Shown here one piece after another: positions 1 through 6,103 of a stretch of 14,726 bases of DNA. Below the pieces are notes generated by a model. It did not search any database. It had not been told where the DNA came from and saw only the letters and a list, made by a program, of their open reading frames with translations. The stretch lies in NCBI GenBank assembly GCA_905215625.1, contig CAJMQQ010000061.1:1-14726 (forward strand), read 5' to 3'. Made by a program: the position numbers and the translations under genes. The stretch is from an uncultured bacterium. GTDB taxonomy: Bacteria; Bacillota; Clostridia; Lachnospirales; Lachnospiraceae. The first letter of the stretch is position 1. Each line of letters begins with the position of its first letter.

Positions 1-2
1 AA

Positions 3-185
3 CATCATTCTACAGTAAAAGATGCGTGTGAATTAGCACAGGCCTTACATGTGAAAAATCTTGTGCTTTATCATACAGAAGATCAAAATATCAAAGAAAG
101 AAAAGCATTATACACCAAAGAAGGCAGAGAATACTTCCATGGCAATCTGTTTGTGCCAGAAGATTTAGAATGTATCAAGTTATAG
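3..185 (+). CDS. MBL-fold metallo-hydrolase, RNase Z-like, C-terminal end only
   Basis: Only the last 60 codons are inside the window; the gene begins upstream. The visible peptide opens with HHSTVKDA, contains LVLYHTED, and ends in a short segment with YFHGNLFVPEDLE. This is the pattern of the C-terminus of RNase Z/ElaC-like metallo-beta-lactamase-fold hydrolases, where the His of YHTED is a late metal-binding residue. The N-terminal HxHxDH metal motif is outside the window, so enzyme class cannot be checked. The gene stops one base before a rho-independent terminator and so looks transcriptionally separate from the cassette that follows. The family call is fairly secure; the substrate (tRNA 3' end or another phosphodiester) is unknown. 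Confidence 0.7.
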   Translation, partial: HHSTVKDACELAQALHVKNLVLYHTEDQNIKERKALYTKEGREYFHGNLFVPEDLECIKL

Positions 186-208
186 GGCAGTAAAATTACT
201 GCCTTTTT
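186..208 (+). terminator. Rho-independent terminator of the MBL hydrolase gene
   Basis: GGCAGTAA (186-193) is complementary to TTACTGCC (196-203) and is followed directly by TTTTT (204-208). The two-base loop means the innermost pair probably opens, leaving a stem of about seven pairs. It lies right after the stop codon at 183-185. Confidence 0.85.
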
Positions 209-220
209 ACATACATATGA

Positions 221-276
221 TTGGCTTTCTGTTATGCAAATAGTATATACTTATGGTAGAGTCGTGATGATTCACG
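221..276 (+). promoter_or_regulatory. Possible promoter and operator of the ABC-type leader that now drives the retron effector
   Basis: A good -10 box, TATACT, lies at 246-251. The best -35 candidate is TTGGCT at 221-226 with a long 19-base spacer, so the promoter is only weakly supported. Just downstream, CGTGA (263-267) and TCACG (272-276) form a perfect inverted repeat around TGAT, placed where a repressor operator overlapping the transcription start would sit. The ribosome binding site AAGGGGG lies at about 291-297, ahead of the ATG at 305. These elements probably belonged to the ABC transporter gene whose first 37 codons survive. Confidence 0.35.
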
Positions 277-304
277 TTACACCAAATATAAGGGGGTAAT
301 AAAC

Positions 305-415
305 ATGCTGAAGCTTGATAAAATCAGAAAAACATATAAAACCGGAAACTTTGAACAAACAGCATTGGATGATGTTTCTATTTGTTTTCGTAACAATGAA
401 TTTGCGGCAATCTTA
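305..415 (+). pseudogene. 5' remnant of a MacB-type ABC transporter ATPase gene
   Basis: The first 37 codons read as the start of a MacB/LolD-type ABC ATPase: an MLKLDKIRKTYKTG opening, then FEQTALDDVS, then FRNNEFAAIL. In that family the next residues are the Walker A loop GPSGSGKTT. Here the homology stops exactly at IL, and the frame continues with SKIYFSGEQY, which belongs to a different ATPase family. The rest of the transporter gene (Walker A onward, and any permease partner) is not seen anywhere in the window. It is listed separately from the chimeric reading frame to mark the junction. The family recognition is by motif memory, not by search. Confidence 0.65.
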
Positions 416-1759
416 TCAAAAATTTATTTTTCAGGGGAACAATATCAGTTTGATGAAAGCTATTTATCAGAGTTTTCCAATGGAACGAATGCGTTTAATT
501 TTACACGACTGTTTATCTATATTTTAAGACTGATTGCAGAAACAAAGATGAAAGAACCTGTAATCATCCTTGATGAGCCGGAAATTTCTTTACATAATAA
601 TATGATAGATAATTTGGCGGAGATATTTTATCAATGCAGGTATTATGTGGGATTTTTAATTGCGACTCATTCAGCAAGGCTGGTTCGAAATATTTTGACT
701 CAGGATAATGGCGACAACCAATTATATCAGGTTTACCGAAGGGGAGAGGAAACCTTGCTTTCCTGTTTCCAGATGTTTCGTCAGAATGCAGAACAGCGGG
801 AACGATATTTTATTACCGATCAACACGTCAGTACGTATTTCGCGAAGGCTCTTTTTCTGGTGGAAGGAGAGACGGAATTGGAAGTATTTCAAAGCCGTTT
901 CCTAAGAGGAATTTTCCCCCGAATAAAACAGGTGGAGATAATTAAAGGAATGAGCGATGACGTGGTATATCGTATCGTTTCTCCTAAAGACAGGGGGTGC
1001 CATATCCCTACAATGATTCTTTTAGATATGGATAAGGTTTATACTTATCCGGAAAAGCTAAAGACAAAGTATTTTGATATGTGCAATACCGGAGAAAATT
1101 ATTGCTTTTTTAAAAAGAAGGATACTCCCCTTTCCTCTAGAGCTTGTTTGGCGGCTAGAAGGCATCGTATATATCGGATGGCTGAAAAATGTAAATTTCA
1201 TTATGTAAAGCCCTTTTATTTGGCAGCAGATGAAAACTATAGAGAATTTATTAGGTTGATTCAAAATTATTTTAAGGAATATGGGATATTTACAGCCACC
1301 ACAACCATTGAAGGAATGCTGGTAACAGAGGAAAATTTATTCATGTTTTTGACTTTTTTAAAAGAGTATTTTCCGAAGCAGTATAAAAATATTTATCCTT
1401 TTGACAGGACGCTTATTAAGAAAGAAGAGGAACTCACATTTATTCGCCTTCTTCTTGGAGGAGAATGCGACTATGGAATGCGGTACAAATGGATTAAGAA
1501 GAATACCCCAACCATGAATGCGGGGATTCAAAAGCTGCTGGATGAAAATAAGATTTCTAAAACCTCTTGGGCTGCTGACTGGCTACGGTTTTATTTCTGC
1601 CGGAAGGCGGGATTAAAGGGAACGCCAGAAGAGTTGGAACGCTTTTTAAGAGAAATTGAGCAGACAGGCAGGAGAGAATGTATAAAAAATGATTTTGAAC
1701 GGGACTTTCCAGAACTAGGAGATTTGATGAATATGATTTGCTGGATGGTTCCGGGGTAA
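305..1759 (+). CDS. Chimeric retron effector: AAA/OLD-type ATPase with TOPRIM domain, Walker A half missing
   Basis: This 484-aa frame is an ABC-type N-terminus (residues 1-37) joined to the second half of an OLD-like ATPase. Visible after the junction are an SNGT segment (58-61, signature-like position), Walker B VIILDEPE (86-93, D90/E91), the switch histidine in IATHS (H122), and a TOPRIM-like domain with VEGETE (E187) and LLDMDKV (D241, D243), the acidic residues expected to hold metal for cleavage. A roughly 240-residue C-terminal region has no motif I recognise. No Walker A (GxxxxGKT/S) exists anywhere in the protein, so ATP binding should be badly impaired unless another polypeptide supplies it. 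In type I retrons with ATPase-TOPRIM effectors, this protein is the toxic, phage-triggered arm held in check by RT and msDNA. Here it stands upstream of the RNA and RT. The reading frame is otherwise open, so it may still be expressed from the ABC gene's start signals. Confidence 0.75.
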   Translation: MLKLDKIRKTYKTGNFEQTALDDVSICFRNNEFAAILSKIYFSGEQYQFDESYLSEFSNGTNAFNFTRLFIYILRLIAETKMKEPVIILDEPEISLHNNMIDNLAEIFYQCRYYVGFLIATHSARLVRNILTQDNGDNQLYQVYRRGEETLLSCFQMFRQNAEQRERYFITDQHVSTYFAKALFLVEGETELEVFQSRFLRGIFPRIKQVEIIKGMSDDVVYRIVSPKDRGCHIPTMILLDMDKVYTYPEKLKTKYFDMCNTGENYCFFKKKDTPLSSRACLAARRHRIYRMAEKCKFHYVKPFYLAADENYREFIRLIQNYFKEYGIFTATTTIEGMLVTEENLFMFLTFLKEYFPKQYKNIYPFDRTLIKKEEELTFIRLLLGGECDYGMRYKWIKKNTPTMNAGIQKLLDENKISKTSWAADWLRFYFCRKAGLKGTPEELERFLREIEQTGRRECIKNDFERDFPELGDLMNMICWMVPG

Positions 1760-1793
1760 GAAAAACTGATAGGACAGCACACAAGAAAATAAA

Positions 1794-1960
1794 GGCGGGC
1801 AGCAATTTGCTCTCGATACTAGCGTAGAGACAAGCCTTGAGGGAGCGACAGTTCCATAAACCAGGGCGAAAATGTTACTTTTTGACTGTGAAACGAACAG
1901 GCAGATAGGGATTTTATTTAATTATTAAACGCCATACGAATTTTTAAGACAGTGCCCGCC
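1794..1960 (+). ncRNA. Retron msr-msd non-coding RNA (predicted)
   Basis: GGCGGGCA (1794-1801) and TGCCCGCC (1953-1960) are perfect 8-base complements enclosing about 150 bases, matching retron a1 and a2. The last a1 base starts AGC (1801-1803), the expected context of the branching guanosine, here G1802. The msr part holds two hairpins. The first is CTCTCG (1810-1815) with CG-T-AGAG (1823-1829), one bulged T and a 7-base loop. The second is GCCTTG (1834-1839) with CAGGGC (1862-1867), one G-T pair and an inner GGAG/TTCC stem (1842-1845, 1852-1855). The segment from about 1870 to 1952 would be the msd template; it is AT-rich and only short stems are visible (TGTT 1873-1876 with AACA 1896-1899). 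It sits directly before the RT gene, as in known retrons. Folding and exact ends are by eye. Confidence 0.75.
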
Positions 1961-1975
1961 AGATGCGATGGAAAA

Positions 1976-3073
1976 ATGAAAAAAATATACGGATGGAATT
2001 ATTATTGTGAAAAGATTCTAAGGAAAAATGAAACCTATATAGAGAACAGCTTGGAAATAAAAGAAAAAAGTTATTTTGCCTTTGAGATAAGGGATAGAGG
2101 AAAGGTGAGAGAGCTTCATCAGGTGGATCGGGAAAGTGGATTATATCAGCTTCAGAATAACCTGAATAAAAATCTGCTGTCCAGGATTCCTCTATCTAAA
2201 GCAGCGGTAGGTTTTGTAAAAGGAAAAAGTTACCAGGAGTATTTGCGTCCGCATTGCGGGAAGCATTTTCATATGCGATTGGATATTCGCCATTTTTTTG
2301 ATAATGTGACGGAAGAACAGGTGGTAAAAAGTCTGGAAGAATTTGTTCAGGATGAAGAAATTCGCATAAATATCGGTCAGATTACCACGTTGAATGGTTG
2401 TCTTCCCCAGGGAGCAATCACTTCTCCTGCTATGTCAAATATTGTTTTCCGGCAGATTGACCAACGAATTTTAAAATATTGTCAGACGATCAGAACAGTA
2501 AAAAAGGAAAGAAATATTGAATATGATGATATTATTTACACACGATATGCGGATGATATGATGTTTTCAAGCGATTATCTGGATTTTCGGAAAAAGCTGT
2601 CCTTTTATAAAATGGTCAAACATATTCTATTAGAAAACGGCTTTCACCTTAACCATGACAAAACCTATATGACAGAAGGAGAAATTTCTTTGTCAGGCTT
2701 TGTAGCAGGAGGAGATGAGCATGGATGTGTGGTGAGGCCTTCCAGAAAGCGCATGAGCGAGATTAACCGGGTGCTGAATTATTTTGATGAAAGAGGGACG
2801 ATAGATGGCTCCCCTTATCAGGTAGATGTGGAAAAGGTAAAGGATCCTCAAGTAGTAGATAAGATAAATGCTCTATTTTCTATGGGACAATTTGTGCGGT
2901 TTAATAATAAAAAATCGGTAATTAACTATCTTTGCGGTTACCGGGCTTTTTTGATTACCTTTCTAAAGGGGGAAAATGATAAAACTTCTCAGCTGAAGGC
3001 GTTAAAACGAAAGATAGGAAATTTGGAGAAGTTAATTGACCAGTGCCAGAAATGGTGGTTTGGATTTGAGTAG
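1976..3073 (+). CDS. Retron-type reverse transcriptase
   Basis: A 365-aa RT that would copy the msd template upstream of it into branched msDNA. Visible motifs are RLDIRHFFDNV (motif A, D103), LPQGAITSPAMSN (motif B), and the catalytic YTRYADDMMFS (motif C, Y191-A-D193-D194), followed by the GFHLNHDKT region. The length fits compact retron RTs, which lack separate maturase or endonuclease domains. The retron-specific NAxxH motif is degenerate: the matching place reads YLRPHCGK, keeping only H93. The VTG motif of region Y appears as LSG (239-241). I start at ATG 1976 rather than the in-frame GTG at 1952, because GTG 1952 lies in the a2 arm of the RNA, while GATGGA just after a2 can serve as a weak ribosome site for 1976. 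The next gene starts 47 bases after the stop. The RT assignment is firm; retron membership rests on the RNA and the effector. Confidence 0.9.
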   Translation: MKKIYGWNYYCEKILRKNETYIENSLEIKEKSYFAFEIRDRGKVRELHQVDRESGLYQLQNNLNKNLLSRIPLSKAAVGFVKGKSYQEYLRPHCGKHFHMRLDIRHFFDNVTEEQVVKSLEEFVQDEEIRINIGQITTLNGCLPQGAITSPAMSNIVFRQIDQRILKYCQTIRTVKKERNIEYDDIIYTRYADDMMFSSDYLDFRKKLSFYKMVKHILLENGFHLNHDKTYMTEGEISLSGFVAGGDEHGCVVRPSRKRMSEINRVLNYFDERGTIDGSPYQVDVEKVKDPQVVDKINALFSMGQFVRFNNKKSVINYLCGYRAFLITFLKGENDKTSQLKALKRKIGNLEKLIDQCQKWWFGFE

Positions 3074-3120
3074 AAATCCATAAAGTTTTAAACGCGTTTC
3101 TTTTACGGAGGATAATGGGG

Positions 3121-4029
3121 ATGGACGGAGCAAGAGTCAGGCAGTTTATGGAAAATGAAGTAGAAGCAATGCTAAAGACCTATGAGCAATTTCAGATTTT
3201 GATACCTGCAGAAGGAAAAAACGGGGCCGCTCATCCAGGTGAGGATGGAATGTATGTGGAAGCGCTGCTTAAAAGTTATATTGAAAAATTTCTTCCAAAA
3301 GGATTGGAAGTTTTGACTGGATTTATTCTTCGTCCTGCGATAAAGACCGGGAAAGGAAGAAGTGAGAGGACGAAAGATAAGGATACCCATTCTTCCCAGT
3401 TGGATCTGATCATCTATGATTCTGCCTCTTATCCAGTATTTCTTAGAATGGAGAATCATGTGATTGTTCCTCCAGAGGGTGTAATTGGCGTTATATCGGT
3501 AAAAAAGAATCTTTATTTTTCTCAGGTAGATGAGGAAATAAAAGCATTGGAGCAAGTGGGACAATTATGCACGGGGAAGAACACTATAGAGCAGGAGGTA
3601 AAGGGACCGTTTTTAGCATTAGTGGCTATGGATACGACGGAAGGCGGGACGTTGGAAACACAAGGAAAAAAGATTTTTGAACGTTTGGAAAAAATCTTTG
3701 CCCAAACGGGTACTAATCGCTATGATTGGTTTCCTGGATATGTGGGAGTTTTAAATCAGTGGTCTGTTTATAAAGCTGCTCCTAAGCAGACGGAAAAAGA
3801 AAGTGAAAAAAAGGCTAAGTATCTTTTTTATAAGCATAAAAAAAGCGAAAAGTATCTGGGATTTTCTCTAATTATCAACGGAATTTTGAATGTTTATTAT
3901 GATAAAACAAGAGGAAATGAAAGGCGGCTTGGATTTGCACTTTTGGGTTCAGGAAGAGGTTATGATGAAAAATTGGGAGAAATCCCTTATCAAAAGGAAC
4001 ATGGAGATCGAAAGTTAAAAAGAAAATAA
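3121..4029 (+). CDS. DUF6602-like protein, PD-(D/E)xK nuclease fold, third gene of the retron cassette
   Basis: This 302-aa soluble protein has no signal peptide or membrane segment. Its core resembles DUF6602: an acidic helix (GEDGMYVEALLKSYIEKFLP), then GLEVLTGFI, then SSQLDLIIYDS (D95), VIVPPEGVIGVISVKKNL (K128) and a helix spacing EEIKALEQVG. The order D ... (D/E)xK matches a PD-(D/E)xK nuclease core, but the acidic residue before xK is serine here (S126-V-K128), so nuclease activity is doubtful. The C-terminal third is lysine-rich and unrecognised. GGAGG at 3107-3111 lies 9 bases before ATG 3121 but only 3 before ATG 3115, so I prefer 3121; using 3115 would add two residues. It follows the RT by 47 bases with no terminator, suggesting co-transcription. 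It could be an added effector, a modifier of the ATPase-TOPRIM, or a passenger. The family call is moderate; the role is unknown. Confidence 0.6.
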   Translation: MDGARVRQFMENEVEAMLKTYEQFQILIPAEGKNGAAHPGEDGMYVEALLKSYIEKFLPKGLEVLTGFILRPAIKTGKGRSERTKDKDTHSSQLDLIIYDSASYPVFLRMENHVIVPPEGVIGVISVKKNLYFSQVDEEIKALEQVGQLCTGKNTIEQEVKGPFLALVAMDTTEGGTLETQGKKIFERLEKIFAQTGTNRYDWFPGYVGVLNQWSVYKAAPKQTEKESEKKAKYLFYKHKKSEKYLGFSLIINGILNVYYDKTRGNERRLGFALLGSGRGYDEKLGEIPYQKEHGDRKLKRK

Positions 4030-4229
4030 GAGAAGGCATAAGATGATTGATTATGGCGCAAGCTCCGTATAGAAAAGCAGAAGCCAGCTGTGTCTATGAG
4101 GAAAATATACTGAAAGAATTGTTGGAAGATATGAATCTATGATATTCTGAAACCTACTAGAACAAATATACGGGTAAATCAACCGAAAATAAATGTCAAC
4201 AAACCTTCTTTCTGTTTTTAGACGTATAT
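4030..4229. other. Intergenic region after the retron cassette, with one very small ORF
   Basis: No terminator hairpin is obvious after the DUF6602-like gene. A 29-codon frame (4053-4142) starts MAQAPYRKAEAS and ends KELLEDMNL; it lacks a good ribosome site and has no family I recognise, so it may be a fragment of a lost gene or chance. The rest is AT-rich and featureless. The cassette probably ends somewhere here, but I see no attachment site or terminal repeat. Confidence 0.4.
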
Positions 4230-4285
4230 TGTCGAAAAATGTCGATACTAAAATAAGAATAGTTGAGACGTTTTTTCGTTATACT
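4230..4285 (+). promoter_or_regulatory. Tandem Spo0A boxes and promoter of the first XRE gene
   Basis: TGTCGAA (4230-4236) and TGTCGAT (4240-4246) are direct repeats with a 10-base period, the arrangement of tandem 0A boxes (consensus TGTCGAA) bound by a Spo0A dimer. A -10 box TATACT lies at 4280-4285, 40 bases from the start of box 2. At a 17-base spacing no -35 box is seen; TTGAGA at 4263-4268 is only 11 bases away. A promoter lacking a proper -35 fits activation by a bound regulator. The same layout recurs at 5539-5594 with identical spacings. Spo0A control is an inference from the box sequence. Confidence 0.6.
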
Positions 4286-4316
4286 TATTTAAATGGACAG
4301 GATAAGGCTAATTTGT

Positions 4317-4346
4317 CTGGTATATTTAGTATGATTAAAATACCAG
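4317..4346 (+). repeat. Hairpin in the leader of the first XRE gene
   Basis: CTGGTAT (4317-4323) is complementary to ATACCAG (4340-4346), and after one mismatch TTT (4325-4327) can pair with AAA further in. It lies in the 5' untranslated region, about 60 bases before the start codon, inside a roughly 50-base stretch that the second XRE copy lacks. Confidence 0.5.
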
Positions 4347-4407
4347 TCGAAACCAGAAAGGCTTTGTTCTGACCGGAAGTGTCTGAAAACGAAAAGGGGA
4401 CTTTGGT

Positions 4408-4758
4408 ATGGACGAAGATTTTATCCGGAAACGCATTACAGAATTGCGTACAGACCGTAATATTTCAGAATATAAAATAAGTACAGACTTAGGATTCAGC
4501 AAAGGATACATTCAGAGTATTACTTCTGGACGTTCTCTTCCTTCGTTGCCAGCGCTGCTGGATATTTGCGATTATTTCGATATTACGCTGAAAGATTTTT
4601 TTAATGAAGAAATAGAACCGGAATCACCGTTGATTATGAAAATTATGAAAAATTTGAATGGCCTTCCGGAAGAAGATCTGGCTGCGCTGGTGAACCTGAC
4701 GGATAAGTACCAATTCTATCGAATTCAGAAAGAACGTATGCTGGCCAGACGAAGATGA
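4408..4758 (+). CDS. XRE-family helix-turn-helix regulator, copy 1
   Basis: A 116-aa cytoplasmic DNA-binding protein. Residues about 5-62 form a five-helix XRE/Cro domain: RKRITELR, EYKISTDLG, then the recognition helix SKGYIQSITSG, then SLPALLDICDYFDI. This is followed by a short charged C-terminal helix (LPEEDLAALVNLTDKYQF) that probably mediates dimer contacts. AGGGGA at 4395-4400 gives a 7-base spacing to the ATG. The Spo0A-box promoter upstream suggests expression tied to entry into stationary phase or sporulation. It is about three quarters identical to the copy at 5675-6025; the HTH half is nearly unchanged and most differences are in the last 40 residues. Its stop is 25 bases before the hydrolase start, so the two are probably co-transcribed. 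The target is unknown. Confidence 0.85.
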   Translation: MDEDFIRKRITELRTDRNISEYKISTDLGFSKGYIQSITSGRSLPSLPALLDICDYFDITLKDFFNEEIEPESPLIMKIMKNLNGLPEEDLAALVNLTDKYQFYRIQKERMLARRR

Positions 4759-4783
4759 CAACTAGACATTGCTGGAGGACACA

Positions 4784-5401
4784 ATGGAGAAGGCAATCTT
4801 ATATATTCATGGGAAGGGCGGCAGTCCGAAAGAAGCATTGTATTATAAACCGTTGTTTCGAGAGTATGATGTAATCGGTTTTGATTATGAGTCGCAGTCA
4901 TTGCGGGAAGTGAAAAAGGAATTTCCTGAATTATTTGATGGGGTTTGTCAAACCTACGAATCTGTGACAATAATTGCAAATAGTATTGGAGCATTCTTTG
5001 CAATGGGGACTTTGGCAGATAAGAAAATAGAAAAGGCATACTTTATTTCTCCGGTTGTAGATATGGAAAATCTGATTAGAAATATGATGCTGTGGGCCAA
5101 TGTAACAGAAGATAAGTTACGGGAACAGAAAGAAATCCAGACATCCTTTGGAGAAACTCTTTCCTGGGACTATCTTTGCTATGTAAGAGAACATCCCATA
5201 ATGTGGAAAATTCCAACCCATATCCTATATGGAGAAAAGGATAATCTGACATCGTATGAAACAATATCCGAATTTGCAGATAAAATCGGAGCACCCCTTA
5301 CAGTTATGAAAAATGGAGAGCATTGGTTTCATACGAAAGAACAGATGGATTTTATTTCTGACTGGATTAAGGCGAGTTTTTTGCAAAATGGGAAGACATG
5401 A
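4784..5401 (+). CDS. Small alpha/beta-hydrolase, YqiA/RBBP9-like in size
   Basis: This 205-aa single-domain hydrolase has no signal peptide. Near the N-terminus, LYIHGKGG (6-13) supplies the oxyanion region. The nucleophile elbow reads ANSIG (S67), with alanine replacing the usual first glycine of GxSxG. The acid is probably D153 in YGEKDNLT, and the base is H180 or H183 in GEHWFH. Substrate is unknown; similar small hydrolases include esterases and proteins of unsettled function. GGAGGA at 4774-4779 points to ATG 4784; an in-frame TTG at 4769 precedes this ribosome site and is unlikely. It follows the first XRE gene closely and ends before a strong terminator, so XRE1 plus hydrolase look like a two-gene unit under the 0A-box promoter. 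Confidence 0.8.
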   Translation: MEKAILYIHGKGGSPKEALYYKPLFREYDVIGFDYESQSLREVKKEFPELFDGVCQTYESVTIIANSIGAFFAMGTLADKKIEKAYFISPVVDMENLIRNMMLWANVTEDKLREQKEIQTSFGETLSWDYLCYVREHPIMWKIPTHILYGEKDNLTSYETISEFADKIGAPLTVMKNGEHWFHTKEQMDFISDWIKASFLQNGKT

Positions 5402-5459
5402 AAAAATGAGATTCTTTTAAAAGTTTTTATCTAAAATAAATATGATTTTGAATAAGAAA

Positions 5460-5498
5460 GGGTAAGAAGTCTGGAATTCAGGCGGCTTATCCTTTTTT
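5460..5498 (+). terminator. Rho-independent terminator after the hydrolase
   Basis: GGGTAAG (5460-5466) pairs with CTTATCC (5486-5492) with one G-T pair. An inner TCTG/TCAG element lies in the loop, and six T residues follow at 5493-5498. It closes the XRE1-hydrolase unit and separates it from the second XRE promoter. Confidence 0.8.
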
Positions 5499-5538
5499 CT
5501 TATGTACTTTACATTGGTTTCTATTTTAAAACGTCTAT

Positions 5539-5594
5539 TGTCGAATAATGTCGATATTAAAATAAGAATATTTGGGATTTTTCTTCGTTATACT
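5539..5594 (+). promoter_or_regulatory. Tandem Spo0A boxes and promoter of the second XRE gene
   Basis: TGTCGAA (5539-5545) and TGTCGAT (5549-5555) repeat the 10-base period of the first copy, and TATACT (5589-5594) again lies 40 bases from the start of box 2. A 26-base block covering the -10 box and the start of the transcript (5584-5609) is identical to 4275-4300. No -35 hexamer is seen. Keeping the spacing and the boxes while the sequence between them has drifted argues that these elements are functional. Confidence 0.6.
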
Positions 5595-5638
5595 TATTTA
5601 AATGGACAGAATACTACTGATTCGTCTGGTGTGTTTAG

Positions 5639-5656
5639 TTTTCAGATATCTGAAAA
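5639..5656 (+). repeat. Perfect 18-base palindrome next to the XRE2 ribosome site
   Basis: TTTTCAGATATCTGAAAA is a perfect palindrome with 9-base half sites, ending four bases before the AAGGAGA ribosome site (5660-5666). As DNA it could be an operator for the XRE protein itself. As RNA it could form a hairpin beside the ribosome site. The first XRE copy has only the right half of this sequence (TCTGAAAA) in the same place. Confidence 0.65.
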
Positions 5657-5674
5657 TGAAAAGGAGATTTTTGT

Positions 5675-6025
5675 ATGAATGAGGATTTTATCCGGAAACG
5701 TATTACAACGCTGCGCGTAGCCCGAAATATTTCGGAATATAAGATAAGTGCAGATTTAGGGTTTAGTAAAGGATATGTACAGAGCATTACATCGGGTCGT
5801 TCTCTGCCTTCTTTGCCAGCGCTGCTGGACATTTGCGATTATTTCGATATTACACCGAAAGATTTCTTTGATGAGGAAATTGAGCCGGAATCACCACTGG
5901 TTTTGAAAATTTTAAAAAATTTAAAGGATCTTCCAGAAGAAGAGCTGTCTGAAATTTTGAATATAACGGAGAAATACCAGTTCCATAAACTTCTGAAAGA
6001 ACGTATGACGGTAAGACGGAAATAG
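5675..6025 (+). CDS. XRE-family helix-turn-helix regulator, copy 2
   Basis: A 116-aa paralogue of the regulator at 4408, about three quarters identical and of exactly equal length. The HTH (about residues 5-62) includes EYKISADLG and the recognition helix SKGYVQSITSG, which differs from copy 1 by a single I-to-V change. The two proteins therefore probably bind the same or very similar sites. The C-terminal tail has diverged most, which could alter dimer choice or partner binding. AAGGAGA at 5660-5666 sits well for the ATG. It has its own 0A-box promoter and no close downstream gene: the next coding start is 400 bases away and no terminator with a T-tract is seen, so read-through into the sugar operon cannot be excluded. 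The target is unknown. Confidence 0.85.
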   Translation: MNEDFIRKRITTLRVARNISEYKISADLGFSKGYVQSITSGRSLPSLPALLDICDYFDITPKDFFDEEIEPESPLVLKILKNLKDLPEEELSEILNITEKYQFHKLLKERMTVRRK

Positions 6026-6103
6026 TATTGTTTCTATATTACCGGTAAGGAAGAGTTAAAATTTTTAAGAAATCTTGTGACAAACATCAGGGAGCTGGTA
6101 GAT

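Noticed and set aside
186..203. Hairpin considered as a possible retron or attachment-site element
   Set aside because: The T-tract directly after the stem and the position right after a stop codon make an ordinary terminator the simpler reading.
1952..1975. GTG start that would give the RT eight extra N-terminal residues
   Set aside because: It lies in the a2 arm of the predicted RNA and has no ribosome site before it; ATG 1976 fits better.
3172..3564. Antisense reading frame of 130 codons opposite the DUF6602-like gene
   Set aside because: It is fully covered by a well-supported gene on the other strand, has no family features, and arises from codon bias; the same applies to the other antisense frames across the GH94, mutase and kinase genes.
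4053..4142. 29-codon ORF considered as a toxin/antitoxin-like small gene or transposon remnant
   Set aside because: It has no convincing ribosome site, no partner gene and no recognisable motif; kept only as a note in the intergenic entry.
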